Assembly (NCBI RefSeq): GCF_001269925.1
Contig: NZ_LHVO01000018.1
Coordinates: 248,001-312,000 of the forward strand
Length of the DNA: 64,000 nt
Direction of reading: 5' to 3'
Source of the DNA: Pseudomonas sp. MIACH
GTDB taxonomy: Bacteria; Pseudomonadota; Gammaproteobacteria; Pseudomonadales; Pseudomonadaceae
Of this stretch, positions 8,010-19,300 are shown in pieces. Below the pieces are notes generated by a model, which had not been told where the DNA came from, searched no databases, and was given only the letters and a program-made list of their open reading frames with translations. Made by a program: the position numbers and the translations under genes. Position 1 is the first letter of the stretch. Each line of letters starts with the position of its first letter.

Positions 8010-11000
8010 ATGGCCATCCTTGCGCAAGCTCAATCCAGCAACAATGACCCTGTCATCAAGTCCGCCATCTATGACGGCAGCAGCGTGCGAGTCACCTGGA
8101 CCCCGTCGGCCGATACCTCGGTCACCGGCTATATCATTCAACTCGCCTGGCTGGGCGGCGGCGAACCGGTGCTGGCGCACCAGAGCGCGGTGCTCGACGG
8201 GCGCCTGCTCAACATCGGCAGCCTGCCCCTGAGTGTGCCGCTGAATACCGACGTCACCTACCAGGTGGTGGTCCAGGCGCAGTGGGGCAATACCGCCGGT
8301 CAGAACAGCGCCCCGGTGATCTTGCCCACCGCGCGGCCGACCCTGAAGGAGGCGCTGTATGACGGCCATGGCCTGCGGGTGGAATGGGAGCCGTCCTGGC
8401 AGGCGGCGGTCGGTTACGAGATCGTCGTGCTGTCCCAGAGTATCGGTACCCTCTACACCATCCCGGTCAGCGGTGCGCAAACCCGCTCCGCGGTGGTCAG
8501 TAACACCCAGCTCGGCGGCGGCCTGGCTGACGGTGGCGAGTGGGTGGTGAGTGTCGCCGCCGTCGGTGAAAACAGCGCCAGCGCACGCTCCAACGAGGCG
8601 CTTTTCCCGGCCAAGTCGATGGCCCGCCCGGTACTGGGCAGCACCAGCCTGTACCGCGACGGCAACCATATTGTCGCGAGCTGGAGCGGCGGCGCTGCCG
8701 ACGAAATCGTCGCCTATCGCCTGAGTGCCAGCGCCCTGGCCAGCGAAACCCGCTACAGCATCGACATGCCCTTCGGCGACGCCAGCAACGCGACGCTGCC
8801 CCTGCCCGCAGCCCTGGCCGACAGCGAAACGTTCCAGCTCTCGGTCACCGCCTTTACCTCCAGTGGCGCCGGCCTGGTCAGCCCACTGGTCTCCATCGTA
8901 TCGACCCGTCCGGTACTCACCGCTGCGCAATACACCGGCAGCGCGCTGAACCTTGCTTGGGCACTCCCTTACAACCCGGCGGTCAGCGGCTACACCCTGC
9001 AGGCCGTTTCGCTGTCCAGCGGGCAGAGTTTTTCCGCCAGCATCAGCAACCCCGCGGCCACCTCCGGCAGCATTCCCCTCGGCACGCCGCTCGACGGCGG
9101 CCAACTCTGGGTAGCCCAGGTCATCGCCACCCACAGCGGCGGCGTCGGTGCCGAAGGCCAATTGCTGCCGATCGTTACCGGCAGCGCCAGCTTCACCAGC
9201 CTGGTGGTGAGCGCCGATGGCACTTACGTGGATATCACCTGGGAGGCCCCGGCATCGTTCACTGCGCCAGACAGCACCTGCGTCAGCCTGCTGCTCAACG
9301 GTAAGGCTGCCAGCAGCCTCAGTGTCAATGGCAATAGCGCGCGCCTGGTCCTGCCGGTCAACGCCAACGGCGCGACGCTCACGGTCAGCCTGGCGCCGGC
9401 CAAGGGTGTGGTGCGCAACACCAGCACCACGGCACTGGCCGTCCCTGTGACAATCCCGCAGATCACTGGTTGGGACACCGATGCAGTGAGCGCCAGCGGC
9501 ATCCTGAGCTGGGCAGCCCTGAGCGGCGCCAGCGGCTACCGCCTGAGCCTGCCCGGCGGCCAGCACCTCGACCTGACCGACACTCGCACCACCCTCACCC
9601 CCGCCCAATTGGCCAGCGGTGGCGGTCCTGCGCGGGTCACTCTGCGCAGCGCCGCCGTGGTCAACGGTTGCACACTGGTCGGCCCGGCCAGCGCGCCTTT
9701 CGCCGTGGCTACGACGCGCGTGCCGGATGTGCGGGTCGACTATGACGGCGCCACCCTCAGTGCTGGCTGGAGCGCAGTACCCGACGGCCAGAGCTATCGG
9801 GTTTCGGTGCTGAAGACCTTGGCCGGCACCACCACCGTGGATCAGGCGTTCACTTCCGATCCCGGGGTACTGGAACAACGCTGGACCTACACCCCGAGCA
9901 ACGCCGAAGCCAGCCTCAGCGTGGTCGTCCAGGCCAACCAGCGGGTACTCGACATCAGCAATTTCGGCCCCTCCAGCCACGCCCGGATCCTGTACCGCAG
10001 CGCCTTCATTCCATCGGCGCAAGCCGCTTCGACCCGCTTCCCGCACCTGATCCCGGCGCAGGCGCTGAGCACCGCCCTCAGTGGCACCGCGCCGACTGCG
10101 GCGCTGACCCTCTACCTGCCGCAGATCAGCAAGACCAGCACCCTCAGCGGCCTGCCCATCAGCAACGGTCCGTTCACCCTGGCAGCAGCCTCGGGCACCA
10201 CCTACCCCTACAGTCTCGCCATTGCCTCCAGCGGCACTGACTCACCCTGGATCTTCGACAGCAGCCCACTGCGCAGCGGCCTGCTGAAGGCCTACGTGGC
10301 CTTTCTCCAGGCCCTGGAAAGCGCCGGCGCGGCAGCCTGGGGCATCATCGCCGTACAAGACGCCCTGGCCCGGGTGATGCCGCAAACCTTCGAGGAATCG
10401 CTGTACTACGCCTTCGGCCTGTCGCTCCCCTCCCCCGATACCGGGGCCACCCTCGGCTCGGTGGACCTGCGTCCGGGGATGATCCTGCGCGTCGCCGCCA
10501 GCCCTTTCCAGACACTCTCGTCGACCGCCTCGGACCTGAAGTGGAGCAACGGCTATGTCGCCGGGCCGACGGTGGACTACCCGGTCGGCCAGTTCGTCGA
10601 CAGCTCGGGCAGCATCAGCACCGGCTGGGATGCCTTTGTCGGTCAGTTGGTGAGCGGCGGTGCACTCTCGGTCAACCCGCCGCCGGCCCATGACAGCACC
10701 CAGCAGATGGGCGGGGTCGCCGATGCTGCCGACCTGTACTTCCCGGCCTTCATCGCCCCGTTCTACCGACTGTTCTCGCCGTCTGCCCTGGCCAGCGCCA
10801 GCGACCCGGCAATCACCACCACGACCAACAACTTTACCCTCGCCGCAGCCGCCAGCTTCACCGCCCTGAACAGCGCCAGCAACGTGCCCGGCGGCACCGT
10901 GCCGGTGGCGTTTTTTCGCGGTCGCGCGGTCCCCAAGGCGTGCCTGCGGGTGACCCTCGACGGCACGCCTCTGGTGGTGCCGGTGGGCACTACCGTGGCC

Positions 11001-11231
11001 AACCTGCTGGCCTTGGCCGGGCGCATGCCGGTGCCGGCGGCGTTGCCGGTGCATGGCGTGCGAGTGCTACGCGGGTTGGGCGCTGCGGTGCTGGATCCGA
11101 CGGCGGCCCTGGGTACCGGTGCCTGGCCGTTGCGCCTGGACTGGAGTGGGCTGGGCAACTATGCCCCAGGCTGGACACCGCTGGCTGTACCGCTGCTGCC
11201 GGGTGATGCCGTTATCACCACCCTGCCCTGA
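8010..11231 (+). CDS. Large protein with about seven fibronectin-III-like repeats
   Basis: A 1073-residue protein of unknown function without a signal peptide. About seven degenerate repeats of 88-98 residues begin near residues 14, 108, 206, 300, 393, 482 and 570. Each opens with a strand like (Y)DGxxLxVxW and contains a GYxIxL strand, as in fibronectin type III domains. After ~665 comes a 400-residue region without recognisable family. Its last ~100 residues (VPVGTTVANLLALAG ... PLLPGDAVITTL) loosely resemble a beta-grasp/SLBB pattern. GGAGG lies 6 bases before the ATG. The stop is 30 bases before the next gene. The repeats suggest a binding or scaffold role within whatever complex this operon builds; that is inference. 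Confidence 0.75.
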   Translation: MAILAQAQSSNNDPVIKSAIYDGSSVRVTWTPSADTSVTGYIIQLAWLGGGEPVLAHQSAVLDGRLLNIGSLPLSVPLNTDVTYQVVVQAQWGNTAGQNSAPVILPTARPTLKEALYDGHGLRVEWEPSWQAAVGYEIVVLSQSIGTLYTIPVSGAQTRSAVVSNTQLGGGLADGGEWVVSVAAVGENSASARSNEALFPAKSMARPVLGSTSLYRDGNHIVASWSGGAADEIVAYRLSASALASETRYSIDMPFGDASNATLPLPAALADSETFQLSVTAFTSSGAGLVSPLVSIVSTRPVLTAAQYTGSALNLAWALPYNPAVSGYTLQAVSLSSGQSFSASISNPAATSGSIPLGTPLDGGQLWVAQVIATHSGGVGAEGQLLPIVTGSASFTSLVVSADGTYVDITWEAPASFTAPDSTCVSLLLNGKAASSLSVNGNSARLVLPVNANGATLTVSLAPAKGVVRNTSTTALAVPVTIPQITGWDTDAVSASGILSWAALSGASGYRLSLPGGQHLDLTDTRTTLTPAQLASGGGPARVTLRSAAVVNGCTLVGPASAPFAVATTRVPDVRVDYDGATLSAGWSAVPDGQSYRVSVLKTLAGTTTVDQAFTSDPGVLEQRWTYTPSNAEASLSVVVQANQRVLDISNFGPSSHARILYRSAFIPSAQAASTRFPHLIPAQALSTALSGTAPTAALTLYLPQISKTSTLSGLPISNGPFTLAAASGTTYPYSLAIASSGTDSPWIFDSSPLRSGLLKAYVAFLQALESAGAAAWGIIAVQDALARVMPQTFEESLYYAFGLSLPSPDTGATLGSVDLRPGMILRVAASPFQTLSSTASDLKWSNGYVAGPTVDYPVGQFVDSSGSISTGWDAFVGQLVSGGALSVNPPPAHDSTQQMGGVADAADLYFPAFIAPFYRLFSPSALASASDPAITTTTNNFTLAAAASFTALNSASNVPGGTVPVAFFRGRAVPKACLRVTLDGTPLVVPVGTTVANLLALAGRMPVPAALPVHGVRVLRGLGAAVLDPTAALGTGAWPLRLDWSGLGNYAPGWTPLAVPLLPGDAVITTLP

Positions 11232-11261
11232 TCCATCATCGCCTCGCGACAGGGAGCCGTC

Positions 11262-14200
11262 ATGAGCGTACCGGTGTTTGAACACGTCACGGCGGGCCTT
11301 TACCGCCTTTCCACGCTCCCGGAGAGTGGCCTGGAGCACTATTGGGCTGGCTATCTGGCCAGTCCCGGCAGCGACCTCGGCGCCAGCGCCAGCCTGGCGC
11401 AGACCTGGGCCGACGTAGGGGGCGCCTATCTGTTCTGCGCCAGCGCACCCGCCGATCCGGCGGCCTTCGTCGCCGATCTGCGCGCGCTGTGGCCGCGCCT
11501 GTCGCCCAAGAGCTGGTTGCGCCTGCTGTGGATCGCCAATCCGGCGGACAGCGCCCGCCAGTGGCAGACCCAGGGCATCGACGCCCTCCCCGTTGGCGAG
11601 CCGAGCGGCGGCTGGCGGATCGTGCGCGATATGCGTTTTGGCCTCGGCCAGTACGCGGTGGCGATAAAGGGCGGCAGCAGCCTGGTCGCCAGCAGCGACA
11701 GCCTGCTGTTCGACGGCCCTGGCCTTGCCTTCTTCGCCCCGGGTGGCGTCTATGCCGCAACCCAGTCCCAGTGCCCGCTGCCCCTGAGCGGTACGCAACT
11801 GGGTTGCGTGACCTTCGGCATCCGCGCCGGCAACGGCCTCGACGAAAAGGCTGACGACATGCAGCGTCTCGGCGTCATGCTGCGCTACGGCGAAGCCGAT
11901 ACCGACAGCCCGATAGGCGAAGTCAACCTGATCGACATGCCGCTGTTCCGCCAACTGGACGCCACGCCCTTTGACCTGGCCCTGGCGTTCGATCCGCTGA
12001 ACCCCGAACTGCCGCAGCGCAGTGCCCTGGTCTTTGCCACCGGGCAAGGCAGCGTGCCGACCCTGGGATTTGCCCAACTCAGCAACACCGGGCATGCCAC
12101 CCTGGCCACGCCACGCGCCGGCAGCGGCAACCTGCCGGGGGCACGCCTGAGCTTCGGACGTACCCCGTTGTTCGATGCCGTGGATGTCGCCAGCGCCAAT
12201 CTGGTCTGGCACCTTGCGCCGGATGGGCTGTTCGACCTCGGCACCCCACAACAGGGGCGCAGCAGCGATGGCAACACCCGTCTGATCCTCGGCGTCTCCG
12301 GTACCGAGAGCGTGGTGCTGCCGCAGGATGGCGCGTCACTGTTGCTGTTCCAGGCCAATGGCGCAGCCTATCTGCCGCCCCCCAGCGAGGCGGCGAACAG
12401 CTCGGCCCTCAGCGACCTCGGCACCACTGCCTGGGCCACCGTGCTGTCCGATGGCGGCGGTGGCCGCAGCTACGAGGCGCAACCACCGCGCTCGCCGCTG
12501 TTCAACGCGGCCAGGGTGCCGGTGGCGGGCTTCCTCGCCTACCTGAACATGAACGCCGCCACACTGCCGACCTTGCAGGCAAGCCAACAGCGCGCGCCGG
12601 TGGTCTGGCCCATGGGCGTCTATGGGCGGATTGCAGCGCAAGCGATCGACCAGGCCGCCCATCTGGAGGACGCCGCCCTGGCGCCCATCCGGCGCAGGCT
12701 GATCGGCCTGCCGCCACTGCAGGCCGCGCGCAGCGCGCCCACCGGACGCCTGCGCCTCGGCGCACAGGCCAATGCCGACACCCCGCCGTTGGGCGTTACC
12801 CCCAGCGGCCTGATCGCCGTGCTCGACGCTGCGCAATCGGCGTGGGCCGGCGTACTGTTCGCCAACATGCCGCAGTCGGATACCGGGCAGTTGATCTTCA
12901 CCGAGGTCAAGCCACCCTTCCAGGCCGCACTGCAATCCAACCAGTTGTTCATGGTGGTGGCCGACGTCGAGACCTTCATGGACCAAGGCAGCTCGGTGGC
13001 CTATCAACTGAGCGCCGCCAACGCCGTCTCGCGCCTGCGCGCCGCTGGGGTTCCGGCCGCCGAGGCCGGGGCGATCAACACTGCCCTGAAGGCACTCGGC
13101 TACCCGGAATTCCCCAACGAAGCCGCGTTCGATGCAGCGGTGTCGGCCAGCGCCGGCAATTACCTGGCCGAGGCCCAATCGGCGGCAGGCCTACTGCGCG
13201 CCGATATCGAAGGCTGGACCTTCCAGCTCTCGCCGCGCTCCTGGCGCAACGATGCCCTGACGCCGACCCTGATGTTGTTCAAATACTGCGGCCGGGCCAT
13301 CACCGACCTCGCGGCGGACACCGGCGCCTGGTGCTGGCCGGCAGTCGCGCAGGCTGCGGACGGCTCGCTGGCCGCGACCCAGGCCGCGCTCGACGCGGTG
13401 ATCAGCAAGGCGCGCCAGGCGGTGCTCAACCCGGATATCGGCGACAGCGATCCACTGGTGCTGTTCTATCACGAGGTGCTGGACAACCCGCGCTGGAACG
13501 GCGTGCTGTTCCTCAATGCGCCGATCGACTTCCAGGACATGCCCTCGGCCCTGCGCTTCATGGCCGCCGGGGTTGATCGCTCGCGCTTCTATGCCCATCA
13601 CGTGGGCTTTTCGCTGACCCCGTACACGCCGCAAAACGGCATCATCGACCTGGGCCAGACCGCCGTGTTCGGCCTGATCGATTACAACGATCCGGACGAC
13701 CTAGTGGCCTCCACCACCATCCCCTTTGGCTACAAGACCCTCGCCATGCGCGTGCGCTTCGACAATGCGCGGGTGGTGGACTTTTCCGCTGAAGCCGAGT
13801 TGATGGTCAACCGCCTGTTCGCCTCATGGCTGGCCAAGGTCGATCGGGCCCGTGGCAACAATCTGATCCTCACCGGCAGCTATCAGCGGGTCGGTGGCCA
13901 GCCGAGCTATTCCTTCAGCCTACTGGGCAACAACGTGTTCCAGAGCGATGGCGCGGCCCTGGCCTCCATCGACATCCGCGACTGCCGGCTGGAGACCGCG
14001 GCCGCCCCGGTGGACGGCCTGCTCACCGCCAACTTCGTGCTGGCGGGGCGCCTGGCCTTTGTCGAGATTTCCGGGTTCGACCTGTTCGGCTATGGCCCCG
14101 GCGAGGCGGTCAACGGTTACCTGAGTTTTCAGGGGCTGGTGGTGGCGATGTCCTTTGCCATGGAGGATCCATCACAGCAACACTTCACCTCCGGCGAGGC

Positions 14201-14909
14201 TGGGGTCGGTTTCAACACCGGCCCCGGTGCTTCGCTGGCGCGCCCGACGTCTCTGGTGGAGAGCTTTCCGTTGCGCCTCGACGGCCTGGTCGCCGCCCCC
14301 GACCTGGCTCCAGCCGGCCAGCCGCCGCAAGGGGCAACCCCGGAAAGCCTGGGTTTCACCTCCATCGGCGCGCCCCTGGATCAGCAACCCCTGGCGGCGC
14401 CCTGGTTCGGCCTCAGCCTGGACCTGGACATGGGCACCCTCGGCGCGCTCAGCGGTGCTATCGGCCTGAAGATCACCTTGCTCGCCGCCTGGGGCCCGGA
14501 ACCGGTGGCAGGCGAGCCGCCGGTCTACCTCGGGATCAAGCTGGGTATGTCCAATGCCATCAACGGCAACCTGCCGCTGCAGGGGGTACTCAAGCTGGGC
14601 TTTCGCAACTTCCTTTTCGAAACCTGGCGCGACAGCGACAACCGCCTCAACTACCTGTTGCGCATGCGCCGCTTCGCCCTGTCGGTACTGGCCTGGAGCT
14701 TCCCGCCAGGCAATGCCGACCTGATGCTGTTCGGCGCCCCCGGCAGCCCGAAGACATCGCTGGGGTGGTACGCGGCCTACCTCAAGGACGATGACAAGAA
14801 GAAGCCGCAGGCGTTGCTTACCGCTGCGCCGGTGCGCCAGGTGGCCAAGCGCACACCGGCCCCCAGGAGCCTCGCACGTTCCGGACGGCGTACGCCACCG
14901 GTTATCTGA
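11262..14909 (+). CDS. Uncharacterised 1215-aa beta-rich protein
   Basis: I do not recognise this gene. It has no signal peptide, no membrane helix and no obvious catalytic motif. The sequence is rich in short alternating hydrophobic strands and Gly/Ala/Leu. The C-terminal third (about residues 880-1160) contains strand patterns such as LSLDLDMGTLGALSGAIGL and VYLGIKLGMSNAI, similar in style to the first ~1200 residues of the 3950-aa product, so the two may share a domain type. The tail (from ~1170) is basic and rich in K, R and P, probably disordered. GGGAG precedes the ATG; gaps of 30 and 24 bases to its neighbours support one operon. Confidence 0.7.
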   Translation: MSVPVFEHVTAGLYRLSTLPESGLEHYWAGYLASPGSDLGASASLAQTWADVGGAYLFCASAPADPAAFVADLRALWPRLSPKSWLRLLWIANPADSARQWQTQGIDALPVGEPSGGWRIVRDMRFGLGQYAVAIKGGSSLVASSDSLLFDGPGLAFFAPGGVYAATQSQCPLPLSGTQLGCVTFGIRAGNGLDEKADDMQRLGVMLRYGEADTDSPIGEVNLIDMPLFRQLDATPFDLALAFDPLNPELPQRSALVFATGQGSVPTLGFAQLSNTGHATLATPRAGSGNLPGARLSFGRTPLFDAVDVASANLVWHLAPDGLFDLGTPQQGRSSDGNTRLILGVSGTESVVLPQDGASLLLFQANGAAYLPPPSEAANSSALSDLGTTAWATVLSDGGGGRSYEAQPPRSPLFNAARVPVAGFLAYLNMNAATLPTLQASQQRAPVVWPMGVYGRIAAQAIDQAAHLEDAALAPIRRRLIGLPPLQAARSAPTGRLRLGAQANADTPPLGVTPSGLIAVLDAAQSAWAGVLFANMPQSDTGQLIFTEVKPPFQAALQSNQLFMVVADVETFMDQGSSVAYQLSAANAVSRLRAAGVPAAEAGAINTALKALGYPEFPNEAAFDAAVSASAGNYLAEAQSAAGLLRADIEGWTFQLSPRSWRNDALTPTLMLFKYCGRAITDLAADTGAWCWPAVAQAADGSLAATQAALDAVISKARQAVLNPDIGDSDPLVLFYHEVLDNPRWNGVLFLNAPIDFQDMPSALRFMAAGVDRSRFYAHHVGFSLTPYTPQNGIIDLGQTAVFGLIDYNDPDDLVASTTIPFGYKTLAMRVRFDNARVVDFSAEAELMVNRLFASWLAKVDRARGNNLILTGSYQRVGGQPSYSFSLLGNNVFQSDGAALASIDIRDCRLETAAAPVDGLLTANFVLAGRLAFVEISGFDLFGYGPGEAVNGYLSFQGLVVAMSFAMEDPSQQHFTSGEAGVGFNTGPGASLARPTSLVESFPLRLDGLVAAPDLAPAGQPPQGATPESLGFTSIGAPLDQQPLAAPWFGLSLDLDMGTLGALSGAIGLKITLLAAWGPEPVAGEPPVYLGIKLGMSNAINGNLPLQGVLKLGFRNFLFETWRDSDNRLNYLLRMRRFALSVLAWSFPPGNADLMLFGAPGSPKTSLGWYAAYLKDDDKKKPQALLTAAPVRQVAKRTPAPRSLARSGRRTPPVI

Positions 14910-14933
14910 AGATCACGGCAAAGGACACTGCCC

Positions 14934-16325
14934 ATGAGCAACAAGCAACGTCTCTACTTTCTCGATGTGGGCCAAGGGATGTGCACCTACTTGGAGGAAT
15001 ACGACGACGGCGATATCGTCGCCAACGTGTTGTTCGACCTTGGCTCGACCAAGAGCAAGCGCCGCGCCGGGACGCCCACCGTGGAATTTCTGGTTGAACG
15101 GATCAAGGAGCGCGACTGGACCGGCGATGAGGGAACCCTCGACGTCGTGTTCATCTCCCACAAGGACGCCGACCACGTCAATCTGCTCTGGAGCCTGCTC
15201 GACGCCTTGCCAAAAATGATGATCGGCGAGGTCCATCACAGCGGTCGCTACGAGTGGTACACCAGCGCCAAGGGCAACATTCTCACGGCGCTGGGCAAAC
15301 GTACGGCCAACCCCAAGACCTGTGTGCGCAACTTCTCCATCGGCGCCAGCAGTTTCTACAAACGCCCGTGGCCAGCGGTCTGGACGTCCGACTACAAGGC
15401 CGGCGCCTATGTGATCGCCGTCAATACCAGCGATTCGACGGACAACATCGGCAAGCATGTCGAACATGTCTACAGCAGTGCCTTGCCCAACGGCGACCTG
15501 GCCAACTCCACGTCGCTGGGCATCTACCTGAAGATGTACGACGTCGGTGCGGTGATCTTCGGTGACGCGACGTTCTCTACCTTCCAGTTCACCAACCAGC
15601 TGTTTCTTGCCGACAGCATCGTCCTCGATCAATCGTTCGCCCTGCAGGCGCCGCACCATGGCAGCCGCCTGACCACCTTCGGCCTGAAAAGCACCGATGG
15701 CGCGATCAGCCTTGAAGCGGCGAAAGTCGTCGATACGTTCGCCGCCCTCGCCCACGGTGCAACGGTGATCGTCAGTGCCGACACCAGCCACTGCCATCCT
15801 TCGCTGGAAACCATCGGTACCTTCGTCAAGTACGCCGACGCCACGTCTGCGTGGTGGAGTGACCCGAACATTACGCCCTACCACTTCGCCTCGGCATACT
15901 TCGACTTGCCACGTTCCAGCACCCTGGCCGCGCCCAACGCGAACTACACCTTCCAGACGCAAAAAAACTTCTACACCACGCTCTATTACGGGCTGAACAC
16001 CACCAAGTGGGACTTCAGCTATCCCCCCATGGTGGCCGCCACGGCGCCTACTGTCCCGTCGAGCGAAGGCATGAACTGGATGTACGAGGTCAACGAAAAC
16101 TCTAAGGTCTCGCCGACCAACATTCCTCTGGTGGGCATCAGTAGCAATCGCCTGCCCAAGACTAAAGCCAGCCTCGACGCACTGTTCGTCGAAGCCCACG
16201 CCGTGCGCGCACGGCAGCAGGCTGAGACTGTCGCGCCCGCACCGCAGGCGCCGCCGCACGCCGGTGGTGCCCGGCCACCCGCAACCGCGCAGGTACAGCT
16301 GCGCCGCCTGAAAGCCCGGCCCTGA
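14934..16325 (+). CDS. ComEC-like metallo-beta-lactamase-fold hydrolase
   Basis: A 463-residue soluble metallo-hydrolase. It opens with YFLDVGQGMCTYLEEY, the DVGQG strand typical of the ComEC/Rec2 MBL domain. The metal motif is H76-K-D78-A-D80-H81, the HxDxDH variant of that clade. A second metal element is APHHGS (H241-H242-G243), and a later SHCHPS resembles ComEC's GHP motif. Unlike ComEC, it lacks competence membrane helices and a signal peptide. Related stand-alone enzymes act on nucleic acids or phosphoesters, but the substrate is unknown. After ~residue 330 a low-complexity A/P-rich tail follows. Gaps of 24 and 41 bases place it inside the giant-protein operon. Confidence 0.8.
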   Translation: MSNKQRLYFLDVGQGMCTYLEEYDDGDIVANVLFDLGSTKSKRRAGTPTVEFLVERIKERDWTGDEGTLDVVFISHKDADHVNLLWSLLDALPKMMIGEVHHSGRYEWYTSAKGNILTALGKRTANPKTCVRNFSIGASSFYKRPWPAVWTSDYKAGAYVIAVNTSDSTDNIGKHVEHVYSSALPNGDLANSTSLGIYLKMYDVGAVIFGDATFSTFQFTNQLFLADSIVLDQSFALQAPHHGSRLTTFGLKSTDGAISLEAAKVVDTFAALAHGATVIVSADTSHCHPSLETIGTFVKYADATSAWWSDPNITPYHFASAYFDLPRSSTLAAPNANYTFQTQKNFYTTLYYGLNTTKWDFSYPPMVAATAPTVPSSEGMNWMYEVNENSKVSPTNIPLVGISSNRLPKTKASLDALFVEAHAVRARQQAETVAPAPQAPPHAGGARPPATAQVQLRRLKARP

Positions 16326-16366
16326 GCCCCTCTTTCGTTCGCCCGTTTTCTGAGCCGAGGTAAGTC

Positions 16367-19300
16367 ATGTCCGTCGCCACCGTTTACTCCGCGTTGAACG
16401 CCGCGCTCCATAATGGCGTCATCGACCTCTGGGCCGCCTCGGCGCAAGCCGCGCTGGCGCCCTTGCGCGGGGTCCTCGGCCTGCTAGGCATCGATGGCAG
16501 CTACCCGTTATCGTCGGCAAGCCTGAGCCAGGGCCTGGACCGGGTAACCCTGACCGGCAGCGGCACCTTCGGCCAACCCGGCGACCCACGGGGCAACCGC
16601 TTCGCGGTACATGGCCAGTTGCTCTATACCCAGGCCGAAGGCGACGTGGGTATTTTCCAAGTCAGCCTGGCGATCAGCGGCGCGTGGACCTTCTCGGAGT
16701 TTTTCAACCCTGACTGCCTGCCCGACAGCCAGGGTAAGGACGACAGTGCCATGGGCGAGGTGATCTGGACGCCGTCGTTTCTCCACGGGCTGGCCCTGGA
16801 TGTACCCGTGTTCCAGGCCGACAGCCGGGTCGGCGGCAGCCTCACGCTGTCTGGACGCTTGCCGGCCAACGACGTCTTCGACGCGGCGCTGGACATGCTC
16901 GCACCCTGGCCCTTGAGCCTGAGTGGCACGCTGATCATGCCCGCGGGCTGGACCGACATCCCGGTAATGGATCTGCTGGCCCGTGCTGCCGGCTCACCGG
17001 CGCTCAATGTCGGTTCTCCCGCGCCGACAGGAGGCGGGCCGAGCGCCGTGGCGCTTTCTCAGCTCGGCCTGGAACTGCTGGTGCGCGATGACCTTGATGA
17101 AGCGCGCTGGGGGCGCACCAGTTTTTCCGTGATCAACCTGGTCGGCACCGTCAGCCTGGGCCGGGACAACGCCGCCCTGGTCGCCAATCTGTCCACCCCG
17201 CTCCGAGTGGTCGGGCCGCAGTGGCAACTGACTGCGGTATTCGATCCGAACCATGCCTCGGTGGTGCGGGGCATGGCCCAATTGAGCACGATCTTCGGCT
17301 TGCCCGCCCTGCCGCTGCCGGACAACTTCCCGCTGCTGGAAACCTTCAAGTTCCGCGAAGTGGACCTGACCTTCACCTCGCCGGACGGCGGCGCCATTCC
17401 GCAGCTTCAGGGGCTTGCGCTGACCATTGGCTCCGAGCAGGAATGGTCGCCGCCAGTGCCCTTTGTCACCCTGCACGATATCGGTACCCGCTGGGTCTGG
17501 GCATGGGGCGCGATCAAGGGCGACGGTGGTGCCTCCCGTTCCACCGGTACCGTCAGCGGCTCGGTGTTCGGCACGCTGCGCTTCGGCGAGAACGCCAACA
17601 CCGGGAAGAAAGTCGATATCGACGTCTCGGTCAGCCTGCCGCAGTTGTATATCCAGGGGCAGATGCGCAGCGGCGACTACATCCCCATAGGCCAGGCCTT
17701 CCGGTACTTCTTCGGCGCCGCCGGTCCCGCCGTGGGAGGCCTGCAAAGCGCGGTGGTCAGCGAGCTGGGCTTCGCCGCCGATCCGCTGGCGCAGAACTAC
17801 TCCGCCGAGACGTTGGTGGTGTTTGGCGACCCGAGCAATGAATCCGCCAGCGCCGATCAGGGCTGGGACATCAATCTCGTGGTGATCACCTTGCGCCTGG
17901 AGGAAATCGGCTTCTGGATCGCCTCGCAAAACGGCAAGGTTGGCGGCGGCCTGTCCGGGGTGTTCTCATTTTTTCCCGCCGCTGCGCAGGACGACTATGA
18001 AAGCCCGCGCCTGGTGTTCAGCGCCGACTACCCGATACAGGACCCGGACGATCCCCAGGGCTGGCTGTTCGTTGGCGGGCTCTACCCTGGCACCCGCATC
18101 AACCTCAGCGACCTCGTTGCGCAGTTCCTCGGCCTGGGAAAGGCGCCTCCTTCCGTACCGGCGCTGACCGTGGACCGCCTCGACGTCAGCCTCTCCACCG
18201 GCGACAAGTCTTATGAACTGGGCGGCACTATTTCCATGCGTTGGACGCCGACCCTGTTCGGCACCGAGTTGAAGATCTCGGCGGCGGCGAGTATCGACAT
18301 CGCCCGGGACGGCAGCGCGCCGGCGGACAAACCCGCCTCGGGGCGCCTGAGTGGCGAGTTCTCGATCAACCGCATCGGCGTCGAAGTGGGCATGGACGTC
18401 GGCGTCGACGAGCCGACTTACCTGCTCAAGGTCTACGTCGATACGATCTGGGTCCAGGCCATTACCGCCTGGCGCGGCGATAAGGACAGCACCACCAACC
18501 CACGCCACCAGGTGATCTCGGTACAACTGGGCGGCACCACCCTGGGCGATATGCTCGAATACCTGGTCAACCTGGCCGCGCCGACCCTGGGCTTTACCCT
18601 CGATTCGCCGTGGGATGTGCTCAAGCGCATCGAGCTGTCCAGCTTTGTCTTCACCCTCGACCCGACCAACAATGTGGTGGAGTTCGTCTACAAGGCCAAG
18701 GTTGACCTGGGCTTCGGCAGCCTTTCGGCCATCGGCGTGCGCTATACCCGCGCGGGGGCTGGCAAGGTGGAGCTGATCCTCGAAGGCTCGCTGTTGGGCA
18801 AATCCTATACCGGCGACGATGCCCTGGCCTGGGACGTGGTCAACGACCCGCCGCCCGCCGTACCGGGCACCGGCTCTGCGCTGGTGGAACTGCGCTACCT
18901 CGGCATCGGCCAGCGCATCCGCTTGCAAAACCCGGTGGCCACGGTGGCCGGCAACCTGGCCCTGCTCAAGCAATTCATGCAGCCGGTGGAGAATCCCGAC
19001 AACCTGCCGAGCACCCGCAGCAGCGGGGTTGCCTTCAGCGCCGACAGCCAGTGGCTGATCGGCCTGGACATCGGTCTGATGGCCAATACCGTGGACCTCG
19101 GTTTCCTGTTCAACGACCCCATCCTCTATGGCCTGTCGATAGGCCTCAACGGCGAGAAGGCCGGCAGCCTTGCCGGGCTGCGCTTCGAGATCCTGTACAA
19201 GAAGATTTCCGATGACGTCGGCATGTTTCGTGTCGAGCTGCGCCTGCCCGATGCCTTGCGCACCTTCCAGATCGGCATCGCCTCGCTGACCCTGGGCACC

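Noticed and set aside
7680..10046. A 788-codon open frame on the minus strand opposite the FN3-repeat gene
   Set aside because: High-GC shadow frame: composition is low-complexity (G, A, R, Q, H), it matches no family, and the plus strand carries repeats with clear domain pattern.
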